Translations under genes and position numbers: made by a program
Notes under the pieces: model-generated
Seen by the model: the letters and a program-made list of their open reading frames with translations, nothing else
Databases searched by the model: none
Told to the model about the DNA's origin: nothing
From: Amorphoplanes digitatis
Lineage (GTDB): Bacteria; Actinomycetota; Actinomycetes; Mycobacteriales; Micromonosporaceae
Assembly: GCF_014205335.1 (NCBI RefSeq)
Contig: NZ_JACHNH010000001.1
Location: 3,280,501 to 3,344,500, forward strand
Direction: 5' to 3'
Length of the DNA: 64,000 nucleotides
Shown here: piece by piece, positions 42,101 through 52,434 of the stretch
How positions within the stretch are numbered: the first letter of the stretch is position 1
How the letters are laid out: each line of letters starts with the position of its first letter

Positions 42101-42811
42101 TCACCGGCCGGGCCGGACCAGCCCGGCCTCGTAGGCGAGGACGACCGCCTGCACGCGGTCGCGAAGGCCGAGCTTGGTCAGCAGGTGACCGACGTGGGTC
42201 TTCACCGTGGTCTCGCTGACGGTCAGGGCGCGGGCGATCTCGGCGTTGGAGTGACCCTTCGCGATGTGCGTGAAGACCTCGCGTTCGCGCTCGGTCAGGG
42301 CGCGCAGGGCCGGTGCGGCCGACATGGCGGCGGGTGCCGGCAGCGCGTCGGCGAGCCGGGCGAGCAGCCGCGCCAGGATGAGCGGGGCGACGACCGAACC
42401 ACCGCCGGCGACCGCGCGGATGGCGGACACCAGTTCCGCCGGCGGCACGTCCTTGCACAGGTAGCCGGCCGCGCCGGCGGCGACGGCGGCGAGCACCTGC
42501 TCGTCGGCGTCGAGCGCCGTCAGGATCAGCACGCGCACGGGCAGCCCGGAGCCGCTGATGGCCCGGGTGGCGGCGAGCCCGTCGAGGCGCGGCAGCCGCA
42601 CGTCCATCACGACGACGTCGGGCAGCAGGCGGCGGGCGAGGTCGACGGCCTCGACCCCGTCGCCGGCCTCGCCGACCACGGCAAGGCCCTCGGCGCCGGT
42701 CAGCGCCATCCGCAGCCCGGACCGCAGCATCGGCTGGTCGTCGGCGAGCAGCACCCGGACCGGTCGGGTGGCCGCCGCGGCTGTCGCCGTCGCGCGGTCG
42801 CTCGCCGTCAT
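42101..42811 (-). CDS. NarL/LuxR-family response regulator
   Basis: 236 aa. Receiver domain with phospho-acceptor Asp70 (VVVMDVRLP), acidic pair ADD (23-25) and conserved Lys in YLCKDVPP. A LuxR helix-turn-helix fills the last 65 residues (LTEREREVFTHIAKGHSNAEIARALTVSETTVKTHV). GGAGG precedes the ATG. No histidine kinase is adjacent; the hybrid kinase at 32955 is 9 kb away. Its stop codon is only 4 nt from the convergent DUF4097 stop. Confidence 0.94.
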   Translation of the reverse strand: MTASDRATATAAAATRPVRVLLADDQPMLRSGLRMALTGAEGLAVVGEAGDGVEAVDLARRLLPDVVVMDVRLPRLDGLAATRAISGSGLPVRVLILTALDADEQVLAAVAAGAAGYLCKDVPPAELVSAIRAVAGGGSVVAPLILARLLARLADALPAPAAMSAAPALRALTEREREVFTHIAKGHSNAEIARALTVSETTVKTHVGHLLTKLGLRDRVQAVVLAYEAGLVRPGR

Positions 42812-42965
42812 CCGCTGTGCCTCCAGTGCTGGGTGGACCGGCCCTGCACACGATAGGTGATGCCCGCCGGACCCGAGGCCCGGCGGCGGTCCCGCCGACC
42901 CGATCCCGGCCGGCCTGCGCCGGGCGGGTGGTGCGGTCGGCGGCGGTCCGGCCGGGGCGTCGCGG

Positions 42966-44021
42966 TTACGGGCGGCGGGACGGCGGCACGGGGTTGGCGT
43001 CGGCCGTGGCGGGGGCGTCGGGCGCCGCCGGGTCGACGGCCTCGGCCGGCGCCGGCTCGGGGTAGGCCGGGGGAGTGCCGCCGAACTCGGGGCAGAACCG
43101 CTGATGGCTGCACCACCCGCAGAGCCTGCTCGGCTTCGGGCGGAAGTCCCGGTCGGCCTTCGCCCGCTCGATCGCCTGCGACAGCGCCACCAAGGTGCGC
43201 TCGAAGCGCTCCAGCTCGGCCGCGTCCGGGCTGTAGTCGCAGACCTCGGCGTCCTTGAGATAGAGCAGGCGCAGCACCCGGGGCACGACGCCGCGGGTGC
43301 GCCACAGCACCAGCGCGTAGAACTTCAGCTGGAACAGCGCGCGGCCCTCGAACGCCTCGCGCGGCGCGCCGCCGGTCTTGTAATCGACCACCCGCAGGTC
43401 GCCGGCGGGTGAGACGTCGAGGCGGTCGATGTAACCGCGGATCAGCAGCTCGTCGCCGACGAGCGTCGACACCAGGCTCTCGCGCTCGGCCGGCTCCAGC
43501 CGCCGCGGGTCCTCGACCGCGAAGTAGCCGGCGAGCAGGTCACCGGCGCCGCCCAGGAACGCCGCGATCCGCTCCGCCTCGGTGGCCGCCGCGATCCCGG
43601 GCAGGGGCTCGGCCGCGGCGGCACCGTCCGGCGCCGCGGCACCGGACGCGGGCTCCGGGTCCGTCGGGGCGAACAGGTCCGCCAGCAGCGGCTCCTGGCC
43701 CACCAGGCGCTCCCACTCCGGCGCCACCAGCGCGGCCGCCGAATCCGGCGTGCGCTCGGCCGCCGGCAGGTCGAACAGCCGCTCCAGCACCGCGTGGACC
43801 AGCGTGCCGCGCACCTGGTCGGCGGTCGGCCGCTCCGGCAGCCGGTCGATCGTGCGGAAGCGGAACAGCAGCGGGCACGTCTTGAAGTCGGCGGCGCGCG
43901 ACGGCGACAGCGACGGCCCCGAGGGCCGCTCGTCCGGGCCGGGCACCCGGCCGGCGGCGCGGCCGGGCACCGCGTCGCCGGGAGCGCCCGCGGAAGGAGA
44001 CAAAACCGTTTCTGCCGTCAT
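42966..44021 (-). CDS. RecB-family Fe-S exonuclease (Cas4/AddB-like nuclease)
   Basis: 351 aa from the ATG at 44021 with TAGCCT 7 nt upstream. The PD-(D/E)xK nuclease core is visible: VRGTLVHAVLERLF (His), IRGYIDRLDVSPAGDLRVVDYKTGG (Asp and Asp-x-Lys). A 4Fe-4S cluster is predicted from Cys in FKTCPLLFRF plus CGWCSHQRFC near the C-terminus. This resembles the nuclease domain of AddB and Cas4. No helicase part. In actinobacteria this gene sits next to the proteasome genes; the DNA substrate is unknown. Confidence 0.9.
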   Translation of the reverse strand: MTAETVLSPSAGAPGDAVPGRAAGRVPGPDERPSGPSLSPSRAADFKTCPLLFRFRTIDRLPERPTADQVRGTLVHAVLERLFDLPAAERTPDSAAALVAPEWERLVGQEPLLADLFAPTDPEPASGAAAPDGAAAAEPLPGIAAATEAERIAAFLGGAGDLLAGYFAVEDPRRLEPAERESLVSTLVGDELLIRGYIDRLDVSPAGDLRVVDYKTGGAPREAFEGRALFQLKFYALVLWRTRGVVPRVLRLLYLKDAEVCDYSPDAAELERFERTLVALSQAIERAKADRDFRPKPSRLCGWCSHQRFCPEFGGTPPAYPEPAPAEAVDPAAPDAPATADANPVPPSRRP

Positions 44022-44028
44022 GGTGACA

Positions 44029-44034
44029 AGGCTA
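44029..44034 (-). promoter_or_regulatory. -10 box of the RecB-family gene
   Basis: TAGCCT on the minus strand, 7 nt before the ATG at 44021. The divergent M50 gene has TAGCAT at 44085-44090, 6 nt before its GTG, so the two leaderless promoters are back to back. Confidence 0.5.
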
Positions 44035-44084
44035 TGGGACGGGTACGACGAAACCGGAGAGGCGGGGCTCTCAGGCGCGGTCCG

Positions 44085-44090
44085 TAGCAT
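44085..44090 (+). promoter_or_regulatory. -10 box of the M50 protease gene
   Basis: TAGCAT, 6 nt before the GTG at 44097; leaderless. Confidence 0.5.
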
Positions 44091-44096
44091 CGATGC

Positions 44097-45260
44097 GTGG
44101 ACGAAGGCGCACAGCAGACCCGCCCGGCGCGGCGGCCCGGCCGGATGGTCGGCCGCGTGCTCGGCTTCCCGGTGTACCTGCACCCCTCGATGCTGCTGCT
44201 CGCGCTGCTGGTCACCGTCGTGTACGGCGGCTACGCGGAGACCGAGCTGGGCCTGGCCGGCGCGGCGGCGTACGCGGCGGGCTTCGGTTTCGTGGTCTGC
44301 CTGCTCGGCTCCGTGCTGTTGCACGAGCTGGGCCACGCGCTGACCGCCCGGCGCTACGGCATCGGGGTGCGCGGCATCACCCTCGAGCTGCTCGGCGGCT
44401 GGACGGAGCTGGACCGCGACGCGCCGACGCCCCGCGTCGACGCGCTGGTCTCGCTGGCCGGCCCCGCGGTCTCGTTCGTGCTCGGCGGCCTCGCGACCGC
44501 CGCCGCGCTGGCGCTGCCCGACCGCACGGTCGCCGGCCAGATCGTGTTCCAGATCGCCGCCGGCAACGTCATCGTGGCGATCTTCAACGTGCTGCCGGGG
44601 CTCCCGCTCGACGGCGGCCGGGCGCTGCGTGCCGGGCTCTGGGCGCTGATCAAGGACCGGAACCGGGCCACCGTCGCGGCCGCCTGGTGCGGCCGGGGCA
44701 TCGCGCTGCTCACCGCCATGAGCGTCGTCACCCTGTACCGGCTCAACGTCCTCACGCTGTTCGGCCTGGTCTTCATCCTGCTCGTGGTCTACACGCTGTG
44801 GCAGGGCGCCGGGCAGTCCATCAGGCTGGCCCGGATGACGCGGCGGTACCCCCTTGTCGACCTGGGCACCCTCGCGCGGCCGCTCTTCGCCGTACCGTCG
44901 GGAACGCCGCTGGCCGAGGCGCAGCGCCGCGCCGACGCGGCGGACCGGGCCCGCGACGCGCTCGCCGTCGCGGACTCCAGCGGCCGGGTCGTCGCCCTTG
45001 TCGACGCGGCCGGTTCGGCCGCCGTGCCGGCCGAACGGCGGCCCTGGGTGTCGGTCGACGCGGTCTCGCAGGACCTCGGCCGGCTGCCCGTCCTGTCGCT
45101 CGGGCTGAGCGGCGAACAGGTGGTCCGGGCCGTGCAGGCACACCCGGGTGCGCAGTACGTGGTCACCTCCGGGGAGGATGTCGTCGGCGTGCTGCACATC
45201 GCGGACCTGGCCGAGCTGCTGGAGCCGCGCCGCGCCGCGCGCAGGCCGTCCGGCCGATGA
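44097..45260 (+). CDS. Site-2 protease (M50) family membrane metalloprotease
   Basis: 387 aa, GTG start. HELGH at 76-80 lies within a membrane segment, with the third zinc ligand Asp in NVLPGLPLDGGR. Six hydrophobic segments fill residues 25-245. The C-terminal 140 residues resemble paired CBS domains (SGTPLAEAQRRADAADRARDALAVADSSGRVVALVD). Such SpoIVFB/Rip-like enzymes cleave within membranes to release anti-sigma factors or clear peptides. Substrate unknown; its position in the proteasome neighbourhood suggests proteolysis coupling (inference). Confidence 0.92.
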   Translation: MDEGAQQTRPARRPGRMVGRVLGFPVYLHPSMLLLALLVTVVYGGYAETELGLAGAAAYAAGFGFVVCLLGSVLLHELGHALTARRYGIGVRGITLELLGGWTELDRDAPTPRVDALVSLAGPAVSFVLGGLATAAALALPDRTVAGQIVFQIAAGNVIVAIFNVLPGLPLDGGRALRAGLWALIKDRNRATVAAAWCGRGIALLTAMSVVTLYRLNVLTLFGLVFILLVVYTLWQGAGQSIRLARMTRRYPLVDLGTLARPLFAVPSGTPLAEAQRRADAADRARDALAVADSSGRVVALVDAAGSAAVPAERRPWVSVDAVSQDLGRLPVLSLGLSGEQVVRAVQAHPGAQYVVTSGEDVVGVLHIADLAELLEPRRAARRPSGR

Positions 45261-46238
<978 letters not shown>

Positions 46239-46304
46239 CGGTTCGGGACGGATCCGGTAGTTTCCGTCGCGGGTTTCGATGGGGTTTGGGAGCGGAGGGA
46301 ACGG

Positions 46305-46904
46305 GTGGGCGCGATGAGTTCTCCGCCGTTCGGTGGCAGTAACGAGATGCCGGCGGTTTTCCCGGACTGGTCGCCTTACGAGGATCTCGACTCGGCCGCC
46401 CGGGCCTATCTGCGCGATCCCGAGGTGGCGCTCGACGCCCTCTTCGGGGTGCTGCGGGGCGCGTCCGTGTTGTGCTTCACGCTGGAGCGCTTCGTCAACG
46501 AGGTCAACGGCGTCTGGCAGGAGGTCGTCATCTGCGACGGCAGCCGGCTGGTGCTCTGGCACGGCGAGGACGTGGCGCCCGGCGACGGCCCGGTCGGCTC
46601 GATGACCTCGTCGCTGCGGGTGGTGCCGCTCTCGACCGTCACCGAGGTGGGCTGCCGCCGTCGGCTGACCCGGACGCCCACCGGGCAGGCGCGGGTCGAC
46701 AGCATCGACGTCTACCTGCTGCTGAGCTCAGTGGACGACGCGGTGCCGCCGCCGGGGATGGCCGAGGACGAGGGCCGGGCCGCGCTGCGGCACGACGCGC
46801 TGCGCTTCGGCAAGACGCTCGACGACGGCGGACCGGGGCAAATCGCCCGATTGGAAGAGTTTTCCCGAGTTGTCGCATCTTTGGTCGGTCGCCCAACGCT
46901 GTGA
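46305..46904 (+). CDS. Conserved proteasome-neighbourhood protein (DUF5998-like)
   Basis: 199 aa from a GTG with GGAGG upstream. Soluble, no signal. Features VLCFTLERFVNEVNGVWQEVVICDGSRLVLWHGED and SSLRVVPLSTVTEVGCRR suggest a beta-rich fold, and RFGKTLDDGGPGQIARLEEFSRVV a C-terminal helix. The pattern resembles actinobacterial DUF5998 proteins, but I am not certain. No catalytic residues are apparent. Ends with a hairpin shared with the convergent ferredoxin gene. Confidence 0.75.
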   Translation: MGAMSSPPFGGSNEMPAVFPDWSPYEDLDSAARAYLRDPEVALDALFGVLRGASVLCFTLERFVNEVNGVWQEVVICDGSRLVLWHGEDVAPGDGPVGSMTSSLRVVPLSTVTEVGCRRRLTRTPTGQARVDSIDVYLLLSSVDDAVPPPGMAEDEGRAALRHDALRFGKTLDDGGPGQIARLEEFSRVVASLVGRPTL

Positions 46905-46937
46905 CATTTCCGGCACCTCCGGACGGGTGCCGCGAAC

Positions 46938-46962
46938 GGCCCGGCCGGGCACCGGCCGGGCC
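46938..46962. terminator. Bidirectional terminator hairpin
   Basis: GGCCCGGCCGG pairs with CCGGCCGGGCC (11 bp, GCA loop) immediately before the ferredoxin stop codon. A weaker 7-bp hairpin (CGGCACC/GGTGCCG) precedes it. Confidence 0.7.
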
Positions 46963-47256
46963 TCAGTCGGCGTCCGGTCCGGCGATCTCGACGTCGTCGT
47001 CGCTGCGTACGACGTGGATGCAATCGCCCGGGCACTCCTTGGCCGCGTCTATCACCTCGAGCCGCAGCCGGGCCGGCACGCCGGTGCGCACTCCGGGGTT
47101 CTGCAGCAGCTCACCCGCACTGTCCTTGACGTACGCGAGCCCGTCGATGTCGAACTCGAACACCTCGGGCGCGTACTGCACACACAGCCCGTCACCGGTG
47201 CACAGGTCCTGATCCACCCAGACCTCGAGCTCGCCCGTCTCGGTCAGTGCCGACAC
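46963..47256 (-). CDS. Ferredoxin (3Fe-4S type)
   Basis: 97 aa, GTG start. Cysteines 19, 25 and 75 follow the C-x5-C...C-P pattern of 3Fe-4S ferredoxins (LCTGDGLCVQYAPEVF and ECPGDC); Cys79 is additional. Acidic and soluble, an electron carrier typically serving cytochromes P450 or other oxygenases. Its place between the DUF5998-like gene and arc is conserved in proteasome neighbourhoods as I recall, but its redox partner is unknown. Confidence 0.9.
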   Translation of the reverse strand: MSALTETGELEVWVDQDLCTGDGLCVQYAPEVFEFDIDGLAYVKDSAGELLQNPGVRTGVPARLRLEVIDAAKECPGDCIHVVRSDDDVEIAGPDAD

Positions 47257-47388
47257 CGCTTACCTCCCCTGCCTCGCCCCGTCCGACGTTACCCGAAGGC
47301 TCTGACCACTCGGCGCGGGTACCTGGCCGAATCGATCAAGGTTCAGTGACGAGGGTGTTGCATGGGTCGAAAACCGGCCCACAGCAGC

Positions 47389-47394
47389 TAGTGT
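47389..47394 (+). promoter_or_regulatory. -10 box of arc
   Basis: TAGTGT; transcription would begin near 47401, leaving about 30 nt of leader with the G-rich ribosome site GGGGAGGTGGG (47418-47428) before the GTG. Unlike dop and pafA, arc appears to be led. Confidence 0.4.
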
Positions 47395-47431
47395 TATCTC
47401 CAAGACGTTCGAGCCCCCGGGGAGGTGGGAC

Positions 47432-49210
47432 GTGGCACGTAGCGACGAGGCGTCAGGCGCCGCACGTTGGGAGAAAGAGGCCAACGATCTCTCCAGCCAG
47501 GTTGCGTTCCTGCAAGAGGAGCTAGCCCTGGTACGGCGCAAGTTGACCGAAAGCCCCCGACACGTCCGGCAGCTCGAGGAACGGCTCGCGGCAACGCAGG
47601 CGCAGCTCGCTCGGCTGACCGAGAACAACGACCGGCTCGTGGCGACCCTCAAGGAAGCCCGCGCTCAGATCGTCACTCTCAAAGAGGAGATTGACCGGCT
47701 CGCCCAGCCGCCCAGCGGCTACGGCGTATTCCTCGCCGCCCATGAGGACGGCACAGTCGATGTCTTCACGGGCGGACGCAAGCTCCGGGTGGCGGTCTCC
47801 CCGTCGCTGGCGGTCGAGGAGCTCAGGCGGGGGCAGGAGGTTTTGCTCAACGACGCGCTCAACGTGGTCGACGCGTTCGGCTACGAGCGGGTCGGCGAGG
47901 TCGTCCTCCTCAAGGAGATCCTCGAGGACCCCGCAGGCGGCCCGGGCGACCGGGCGCTTGTCATCTCGCACGCCGACGAGGAGCGGATCGTCCACCTGGC
48001 CGATTCGCTGCTGGTGTCGAAGCTGCGGGCGGGCGACTCGCTCATGATCGAGCCGCGCTCCGCGTACGCGTACGAGCGCATCCCGAAGAGTGAGGTCGAG
48101 GAGCTCGTCCTCGAAGAGGTGCCCGACGTCGACTACACCGACATCGGCGGTCTGCACTCGCAGATCGAGCAGATCCGCGACGCGGTGGAGCTGCCGTTCC
48201 TGCACGCCGAGCTGTTCCGGGAGCACCAGCTGCGCCCGCCGAAGGGCATCCTGCTCTACGGCCCGCCCGGCTGCGGCAAGACCCTGATCGCCAAGGCGGT
48301 GGCGAACTCGCTCGCGAAGAAGATCGCCGAGCGCCGCGGCGAGGAGAAGCACACCAGCTACTTCCTCAACATCAAGGGTCCCGAGCTGCTCAACAAGTAC
48401 GTGGGTGAGACCGAGCGGCACATCCGCCTGGTCTTCCAGCGGGCGCGGGAGAAGGCCGGCGAGGGTACGCCGGTCATCGTGTTCTTCGACGAGATGGACT
48501 CGATATTCCGTACCCGTGGCTCCGGCGTCTCCTCCGATGTGGAGAACACCATCGTCCCGCAGCTGCTCAGCGAGATCGACGGTGTCGAGGGCCTGGAGAA
48601 CGTCATCGTCATCGGCGCCTCCAACCGGGAAGACATGATCGACCCGGCGATCCTGCGCCCCGGCCGGCTCGACGTGAAGATCAAGATCGAGCGTCCGGAC
48701 GCGGAGGCGGCGAAGGACATCTTCGCCAAGTACATCCTCAGTGGCCTGCCGCTGAGCGACGACGACCTGACCGAGCACGGCGGCGACCGGGACGTGACCG
48801 TCGCGGCCATGATCGAGGCGGTCGTCCTCCGGATGTACACGGAGTCCGAGGAGAACCGCTTCCTGGAGGTCACCTACGCCAACGGTGACAAGGAGGTCCT
48901 CTACTTCAAGGACTTCAACTCCGGCGCGATGATCCAGAACATCGTCGACCGCGGCAAGAAGATGGCGATCAAGGAGTTCCTCACCTCCGGCAAGAAGGGT
49001 CTTCGGCTCCAGCACCTGCTCGACAGCTGCGTCGACGAGTTCCGGGAGAACGAGGACCTGCCCAACACCACCAACCCCGACGACTGGGCCCGCATCTCCG
49101 GCAAGAAGGGCGAGCGGATCGTCTACATCCGCACGCTGGTCTCCGGTGGCAAGGGCGCAGAGGCCGGCCGCTCGATCGAGACGGCCAGCAACACCGGTCA
49201 GTACCTGTAA
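47432..49210 (+). CDS. arc: Proteasomal AAA ATPase Arc/Mpa
   Basis: 592 aa, GTG start. Hexameric unfoldase that captures pupylated proteins and threads them into the 20S core. N-terminal coiled coil (about 14-92) that binds Pup, two OB domains (about 95-235), then the AAA module: Walker A GPPGCGKT (277-284), Walker [11 protein letters not shown] (349-358) and arginine-finger region ILRPGRLD. The C-terminus ends GQYL, the motif that docks on PrcA. Full length and intact. It is followed by a strong terminator before dop. Confidence 0.97.
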   Translation: MARSDEASGAARWEKEANDLSSQVAFLQEELALVRRKLTESPRHVRQLEERLAATQAQLARLTENNDRLVATLKEARAQIVTLKEEIDRLAQPPSGYGVFLAAHEDGTVDVFTGGRKLRVAVSPSLAVEELRRGQEVLLNDALNVVDAFGYERVGEVVLLKEILEDPAGGPGDRALVISHADEERIVHLADSLLVSKLRAGDSLMIEPRSAYAYERIPKSEVEELVLEEVPDVDYTDIGGLHSQIEQIRDAVELPFLHAELFREHQLRPPKGILLYGPPGCGKTLIAKAVANSLAKKIAERRGEEKHTSYFLNIKGPELLNKYVGETERHIRLVFQRAREKAGEGTPVIVFFDEMDSIFRTRGSGVSSDVENTIVPQLLSEIDGVEGLENVIVIGASNREDMIDPAILRPGRLDVKIKIERPDAEAAKDIFAKYILSGLPLSDDDLTEHGGDRDVTVAAMIEAVVLRMYTESEENRFLEVTYANGDKEVLYFKDFNSGAMIQNIVDRGKKMAIKEFLTSGKKGLRLQHLLDSCVDEFRENEDLPNTTNPDDWARISGKKGERIVYIRTLVSGGKGAEAGRSIETASNTGQYL

Positions 49211-49227
49211 GCACACGGCAACGCCCG

Positions 49228-49269
49228 ACGCGGGCGGGGAGGCGCTACGACGCGCCCCCTCGTCCGCGT
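49228..49269 (+). terminator. Terminator after arc
   Basis: An 18-bp stem with three G-U wobble pairs and a 6-nt loop (49246-49251). It separates arc from the dop promoter. Confidence 0.65.
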
Positions 49270-49334
49270 TGTGCATCTCTACTCTGCGTATCGTGGCGAG
49301 CACGGCCAGAGCGGAGAACCGCTAGGGAAGCGTC

Positions 49335-49340
49335 TAGGCT
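49335..49340 (+). promoter_or_regulatory. -10 box of the dop leader ORF
   Basis: TAGGCT ends 6 nt before the ATG at 49347, giving a leaderless transcript whose first ORF is the 31-aa leader. Confidence 0.5.
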
Positions 49341-49346
49341 CGATAC

Positions 49347-49442
49347 ATGGGCAACGGCAGCACAGTGGCGGGTGGGGTGGTCGGCATGAGTTCGACTCGG
49401 ATTCGTGTCATCGCCGGAGCGTCAGCGGAGGTGATGGCATGA
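49347..49442 (+). CDS. Putative 31-aa leaderless leader ORF upstream of dop
   Basis: ATG 49347 to TGA 49440-49442; the peptide begins [16 protein letters not shown] and ends ASAEVMA. The stop overlaps the dop ATG (ATGA at 49439-49442), and the dop ribosome site (GCGGAGG) lies inside it. A TAGGCT box lies exactly 6 nt before its ATG. The arrangement implies leaderless initiation and then reinitiation at dop. The peptide is neither conserved in my memory nor obviously functional. Confidence 0.5.
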   Translation: MGNGSTVAGGVVGMSSTRIRVIAGASAEVMA

Positions 49443-50956
49443 GCGTTCGACGGATCATGGGTACCGAGGTGGAGTACGGCATCTCGGTGCCTGGACAGCC
49501 CGGCGCCAACCCGATGGTCACCTCGTCCCAGGTGGTCAACGCCTATGGGGCGCGTCCGGAGTTGAACCGGGGCGGCCGGGCCAGATGGGACTACGAGGAG
49601 GAGTCGCCGCTGCGCGACGCCCGCGGCTTCACCTACTCCGGTGCGGCGTACGACCCGGCGGACGCGCTCGCCGACGAGGACCTCGGCCTGGCCAACGTGA
49701 TACTGACCAACGGTGCCCGGCTCTACGTGGACCACGCGCACCCGGAATACAGCACACCGGAGTGCACCAACCCGATGGACATCGTCCGCTGGGACAAGGC
49801 CGGCGAGCGGGTCATGGCCGAGGCGTCGCGGCGGGCCGCCACGATCCCCGGCACGCACCGCATCCAGCTCTACAAGAACAACACCGACAACAAGGGCGCC
49901 TCGTACGGCTCGCACGAGAACTACCTGATGCGCCGGCAGACGCCGTTCGCCGACATCGTGGCGCACCTGACCCCGTTCTTCGTGACCCGGCAGATCTTCT
50001 GCGGCGCCGGCCGCGTCGGCATCGGCCAGGACGGCACCGGCGCGGGCTTCCAGATCTCCTCGCGGGCGGACTTCTTCGAGGTCGAGGTCGGCCTCGAGAC
50101 CACGCTGAAGCGGCCGATCATCAACACCCGCGACGAGCCGCACTCCGACGCCGACAAGTACCGCCGCCTGCACGTGATCATCGGCGACGCGAACCTGTCC
50201 GAGATCTCCACCTACCTCAAGGTCGGCACGACGGCGCTGATCCTCAACATGATCGAGGAGAAGGTCTTCACCGGCGAGCTGGGCGTCGCCGACCCGGTCT
50301 CCGAGCTCAAGGCGGTCAGCCACGACCCGTCGCTCAAGCACCTGATGCGCCTGCGTGACGGCCGCCGGCTCACCGCCCTCGACCTCCAGTGGGCGTACTA
50401 CGAGCGGGCCAAGAACTTCTGCGACGAGCGCTACGGCGATGACACCGACGAGCAGACCGTCGACGTGCTGCAACGCTGGGAGGACGTCCTGGACCAGCTC
50501 GGCCGCGACCCGATGCAGCTCTCCGACCAGCTCGACTGGGTCGCCAAGCTGCGCCTGCTCGAGGGCTACCGCGACCGGGAGAACCTGGCCTGGTCGTCGC
50601 CGAAGCTCGGGCTGGTCGACCTGCAGTACTCCGACGTACGCCCGGAGAAGGGCCTGTATCACCGCCTGGTCGCCCGCGGCTCGATGAAGACGCTGCTGGA
50701 CGACGAGGAGACCCTTCGCGCGATGGTGAAGCCGCCCGAGGACACCCGGGCCTACTTCCGCGGCGAGTGCCTGGCCCGGTACGCGTCCGAAGTGGTCGCG
50801 GCGAGCTGGGATTCGGTGATCTTCGATGTCGGGCGCGAATCGCTCGTGCGCGTCCCGATGATGGAGCCGGAGCGGGGGACCAAGAAGCACGTCGGCGCGC
50901 TGTTCGACAAGTGCGACACCGCGAAGGACCTGCTGGAAGTGATCACGAGCCGCTGA
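49439..50956 (+). CDS. dop: Depupylase/deamidase Dop
   Basis: 505 aa from the ATG at 49439. Dop removes Pup from substrates and, where needed, converts Pup C-terminal Gln to Glu. Glutamine-synthetase-like fold: [12 protein letters not shown] (nucleotide/Mg site), [17 protein letters not shown] with the catalytic Asp, [19 protein letters not shown] and [11 protein letters not shown]. The Dop-specific loop ([20 protein letters not shown], about 43-62) separates it from PafA. Ends in a DSVIFD...VITSR C-terminal domain. Intact. Confidence 0.96.
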   Translation: MSVRRIMGTEVEYGISVPGQPGANPMVTSSQVVNAYGARPELNRGGRARWDYEEESPLRDARGFTYSGAAYDPADALADEDLGLANVILTNGARLYVDHAHPEYSTPECTNPMDIVRWDKAGERVMAEASRRAATIPGTHRIQLYKNNTDNKGASYGSHENYLMRRQTPFADIVAHLTPFFVTRQIFCGAGRVGIGQDGTGAGFQISSRADFFEVEVGLETTLKRPIINTRDEPHSDADKYRRLHVIIGDANLSEISTYLKVGTTALILNMIEEKVFTGELGVADPVSELKAVSHDPSLKHLMRLRDGRRLTALDLQWAYYERAKNFCDERYGDDTDEQTVDVLQRWEDVLDQLGRDPMQLSDQLDWVAKLRLLEGYRDRENLAWSSPKLGLVDLQYSDVRPEKGLYHRLVARGSMKTLLDDEETLRAMVKPPEDTRAYFRGECLARYASEVVAASWDSVIFDVGRESLVRVPMMEPERGTKKHVGALFDKCDTAKDLLEVITSR

Positions 50957-51013
50957 CGCCGCGCGGGGCGAGAAACACCCGTGACGACGGGCGTTTTCGT
51001 CGTACCCGCGAGG

Positions 51014-51019
51014 TAAGTT
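51014..51019 (+). promoter_or_regulatory. Candidate -10 box of pup
   Basis: TAAGTT in the 104-nt gap after dop. It would start RNA near 51026 with a 35-nt leader containing GAAGGGGG before the pup ATG. No convincing -35. Confidence 0.35.
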
Positions 51020-51060
51020 TTTCCCAACCCGAACCAGTTGGGTCATGAAGGGGGACAGCC

Positions 51061-51276
51061 ATGGCAACGCGAGACACCGGCGGTCAGTCGCAGTCAGGCA
51101 AGGGCAAGCGCGACGAGGAGATCGAGGACGTCACCACCGAGGCCAACCCTGAGGTTGCCGAGCGGCACGCCGAGATCACCGAGGATGTCGACGACCTGCT
51201 CGACGAGATCGACTCTGTGCTGGAGGAGAACGCCGAGGAGTTCGTGCGGGGTTACGTCCAAAAGGGCGGCGAGTAA
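51061..51276 (+). CDS. pup: Prokaryotic ubiquitin-like protein Pup
   Basis: 71 aa, acidic and intrinsically disordered, with the helix-forming core [32 protein letters not shown] that binds the Arc coiled coil. The last codons are GGC GGC GAG TAA, so Pup ends Gly-Gly-Glu and is ready for ligation without deamidation, unlike the Gly-Gly-Gln form of mycobacteria. PafA joins the gamma-carboxylate of this Glu to substrate lysines. Start and ribosome site are clear. Confidence 0.97.
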   Translation: MATRDTGGQSQSGKGKRDEEIEDVTTEANPEVAERHAEITEDVDDLLDEIDSVLEENAEEFVRGYVQKGGE

Positions 51277-51299
51277 CGCCAGAGGGGGGCGAAGCGGAC

Positions 51300-51620
51300 A
51301 TGCCACGGGGGCTTGATGACCGCAACGGCCGCAGCTCGGTCGAGTTCGACGAGATGCTGCTGGCTCAGGAAGGCCGCTGCGCCATCTGTGGCGCAGCAGA
51401 TCCCCAACACCTCGATCACGATCATCGCACCGGCTGGGTGCGCGGGATATTGTGCTTCAACTGCGACGGCGGCCTCGGGCAGTTCCGGGACAGCCCGGAA
51501 CTCCTCGCCGAAGCGATCACGTATCTGAAAGGAACCACGTGGCAGCGGGTTTTGATCCATCCGGGCGTCTTCCAGATGTGTTCACCAATGCGGGGACGTC
51601 CTCCTTCACGCAGTTCCTGA
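51300..51620 (+). CDS. HNH/endonuclease VII-type nuclease in the proteasome locus
   Basis: 106 aa. Treble-clef HNH site: Cys27-x2-Cys30 (RCAICG), catalytic LDHDHRTG (Asp39-His-Asp-His42) and Cys52-x2-Cys55 (CFNC). The pattern is that of phage T4 endonuclease VII, which resolves branched DNA. Lies 23 nt after pup; its last 82 nt overlap the start of prcB in another frame, and the prcB ribosome site is inside it. The C-terminal 25 residues, encoded in the overlap, are the only part without family features. Confidence 0.85.
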   Translation: MPRGLDDRNGRSSVEFDEMLLAQEGRCAICGAADPQHLDHDHRTGWVRGILCFNCDGGLGQFRDSPELLAEAITYLKGTTWQRVLIHPGVFQMCSPMRGRPPSRSS

Positions 51621-52378
51621 GCCAAGCGGCCCCCGAGCTGCTGCCGGGTCGCCGGCCGCTGCCGCCGGGGATGTCCGCCGACATAGCGCCGCACGGCACC
51701 ACCATCGTCGCCATCGCCAGCGCCGAGGGCGTCGTTATGGCCGGCGACCGCCGCGCCACCATGGGCAACCTCATCGCCAGCCGGGACATCGAGAAGGTGC
51801 ACCCGGCGGACGCCTACTCGCTGATCGGCATCGCCGGCACGGCGGGCATCGGCATCGAGCTGATGCGCCTGTTCCAGGTCGAGCTGGAGCACTACGAGAA
51901 GATCGAGGGCGCGATGCTGTCCCTCGACGGCAAGGCCAACCGGCTCGCCGCGATGGTGCGCGGCAACCTCGGTGCGGCCATGCAGGGCCTGGCCGTGGTC
52001 CCGCTCTTCGCGGGCTTCGACCTGTCCCCGTCCGATCCGTCCCGGGCCGGGCGCATCTTCAGCTTCGACGTCGCGGGCGGCCTCTACGAGGAGACCGGCT
52101 ACGACGCGATCGGCTCCGGTTCGCTGTTCGCCAAGTCGGCGCTGAAGAAGAAGTACCGCGCGGGCGTCAGCACCCAGGACGCGATCCGCATGGCGGTGGA
52201 GGCGCTCTACGACGCCGCCGACGACGACACGGCGACCGGCGGGCCCGACGTCACCCGCAAGATCTACCCGGTGGTGATGACCGCGACTGCGGACAGCACC
52301 CACCGGCTCACCGAGGCCGAGATCAGCGCGGTGGCCGAGGCAGTGGTCGCCGGACGGATGGAGAACCCGGGCGGCTGA
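51539..52378 (+). CDS. prcB: 20S proteasome beta subunit PrcB
   Basis: 279 aa from a GTG with GAAAGGA 5 nt upstream. A 53-residue propeptide ends ADIAPHG; Thr54 becomes the N-terminal nucleophile after self-cleavage ([21 protein letters not shown]). The active-site Asp and Lys follow in [10 protein letters not shown] and the later ESGYDAIG-like region. Forms the inner rings of the core particle. The start codon is inside the HNH gene. Followed 56 nt later by prcA. Confidence 0.96.
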   Translation: MAAGFDPSGRLPDVFTNAGTSSFTQFLSQAAPELLPGRRPLPPGMSADIAPHGTTIVAIASAEGVVMAGDRRATMGNLIASRDIEKVHPADAYSLIGIAGTAGIGIELMRLFQVELEHYEKIEGAMLSLDGKANRLAAMVRGNLGAAMQGLAVVPLFAGFDLSPSDPSRAGRIFSFDVAGGLYEETGYDAIGSGSLFAKSALKKKYRAGVSTQDAIRMAVEALYDAADDDTATGGPDVTRKIYPVVMTATADSTHRLTEAEISAVAEAVVAGRMENPGG

Positions 52379-52434
52379 TCGCCCGGCAGTACTCACACAA
52401 ACCCGCCATCCGGTCATTGAAGGAGTAGCCACCC

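Noticed and set aside
47257..47431. SigR-type (GGAAT/GTT) promoter for arc
   Set aside because: Only a CGAAT with a GTT 24 nt on; spacing and sequence do not fit.
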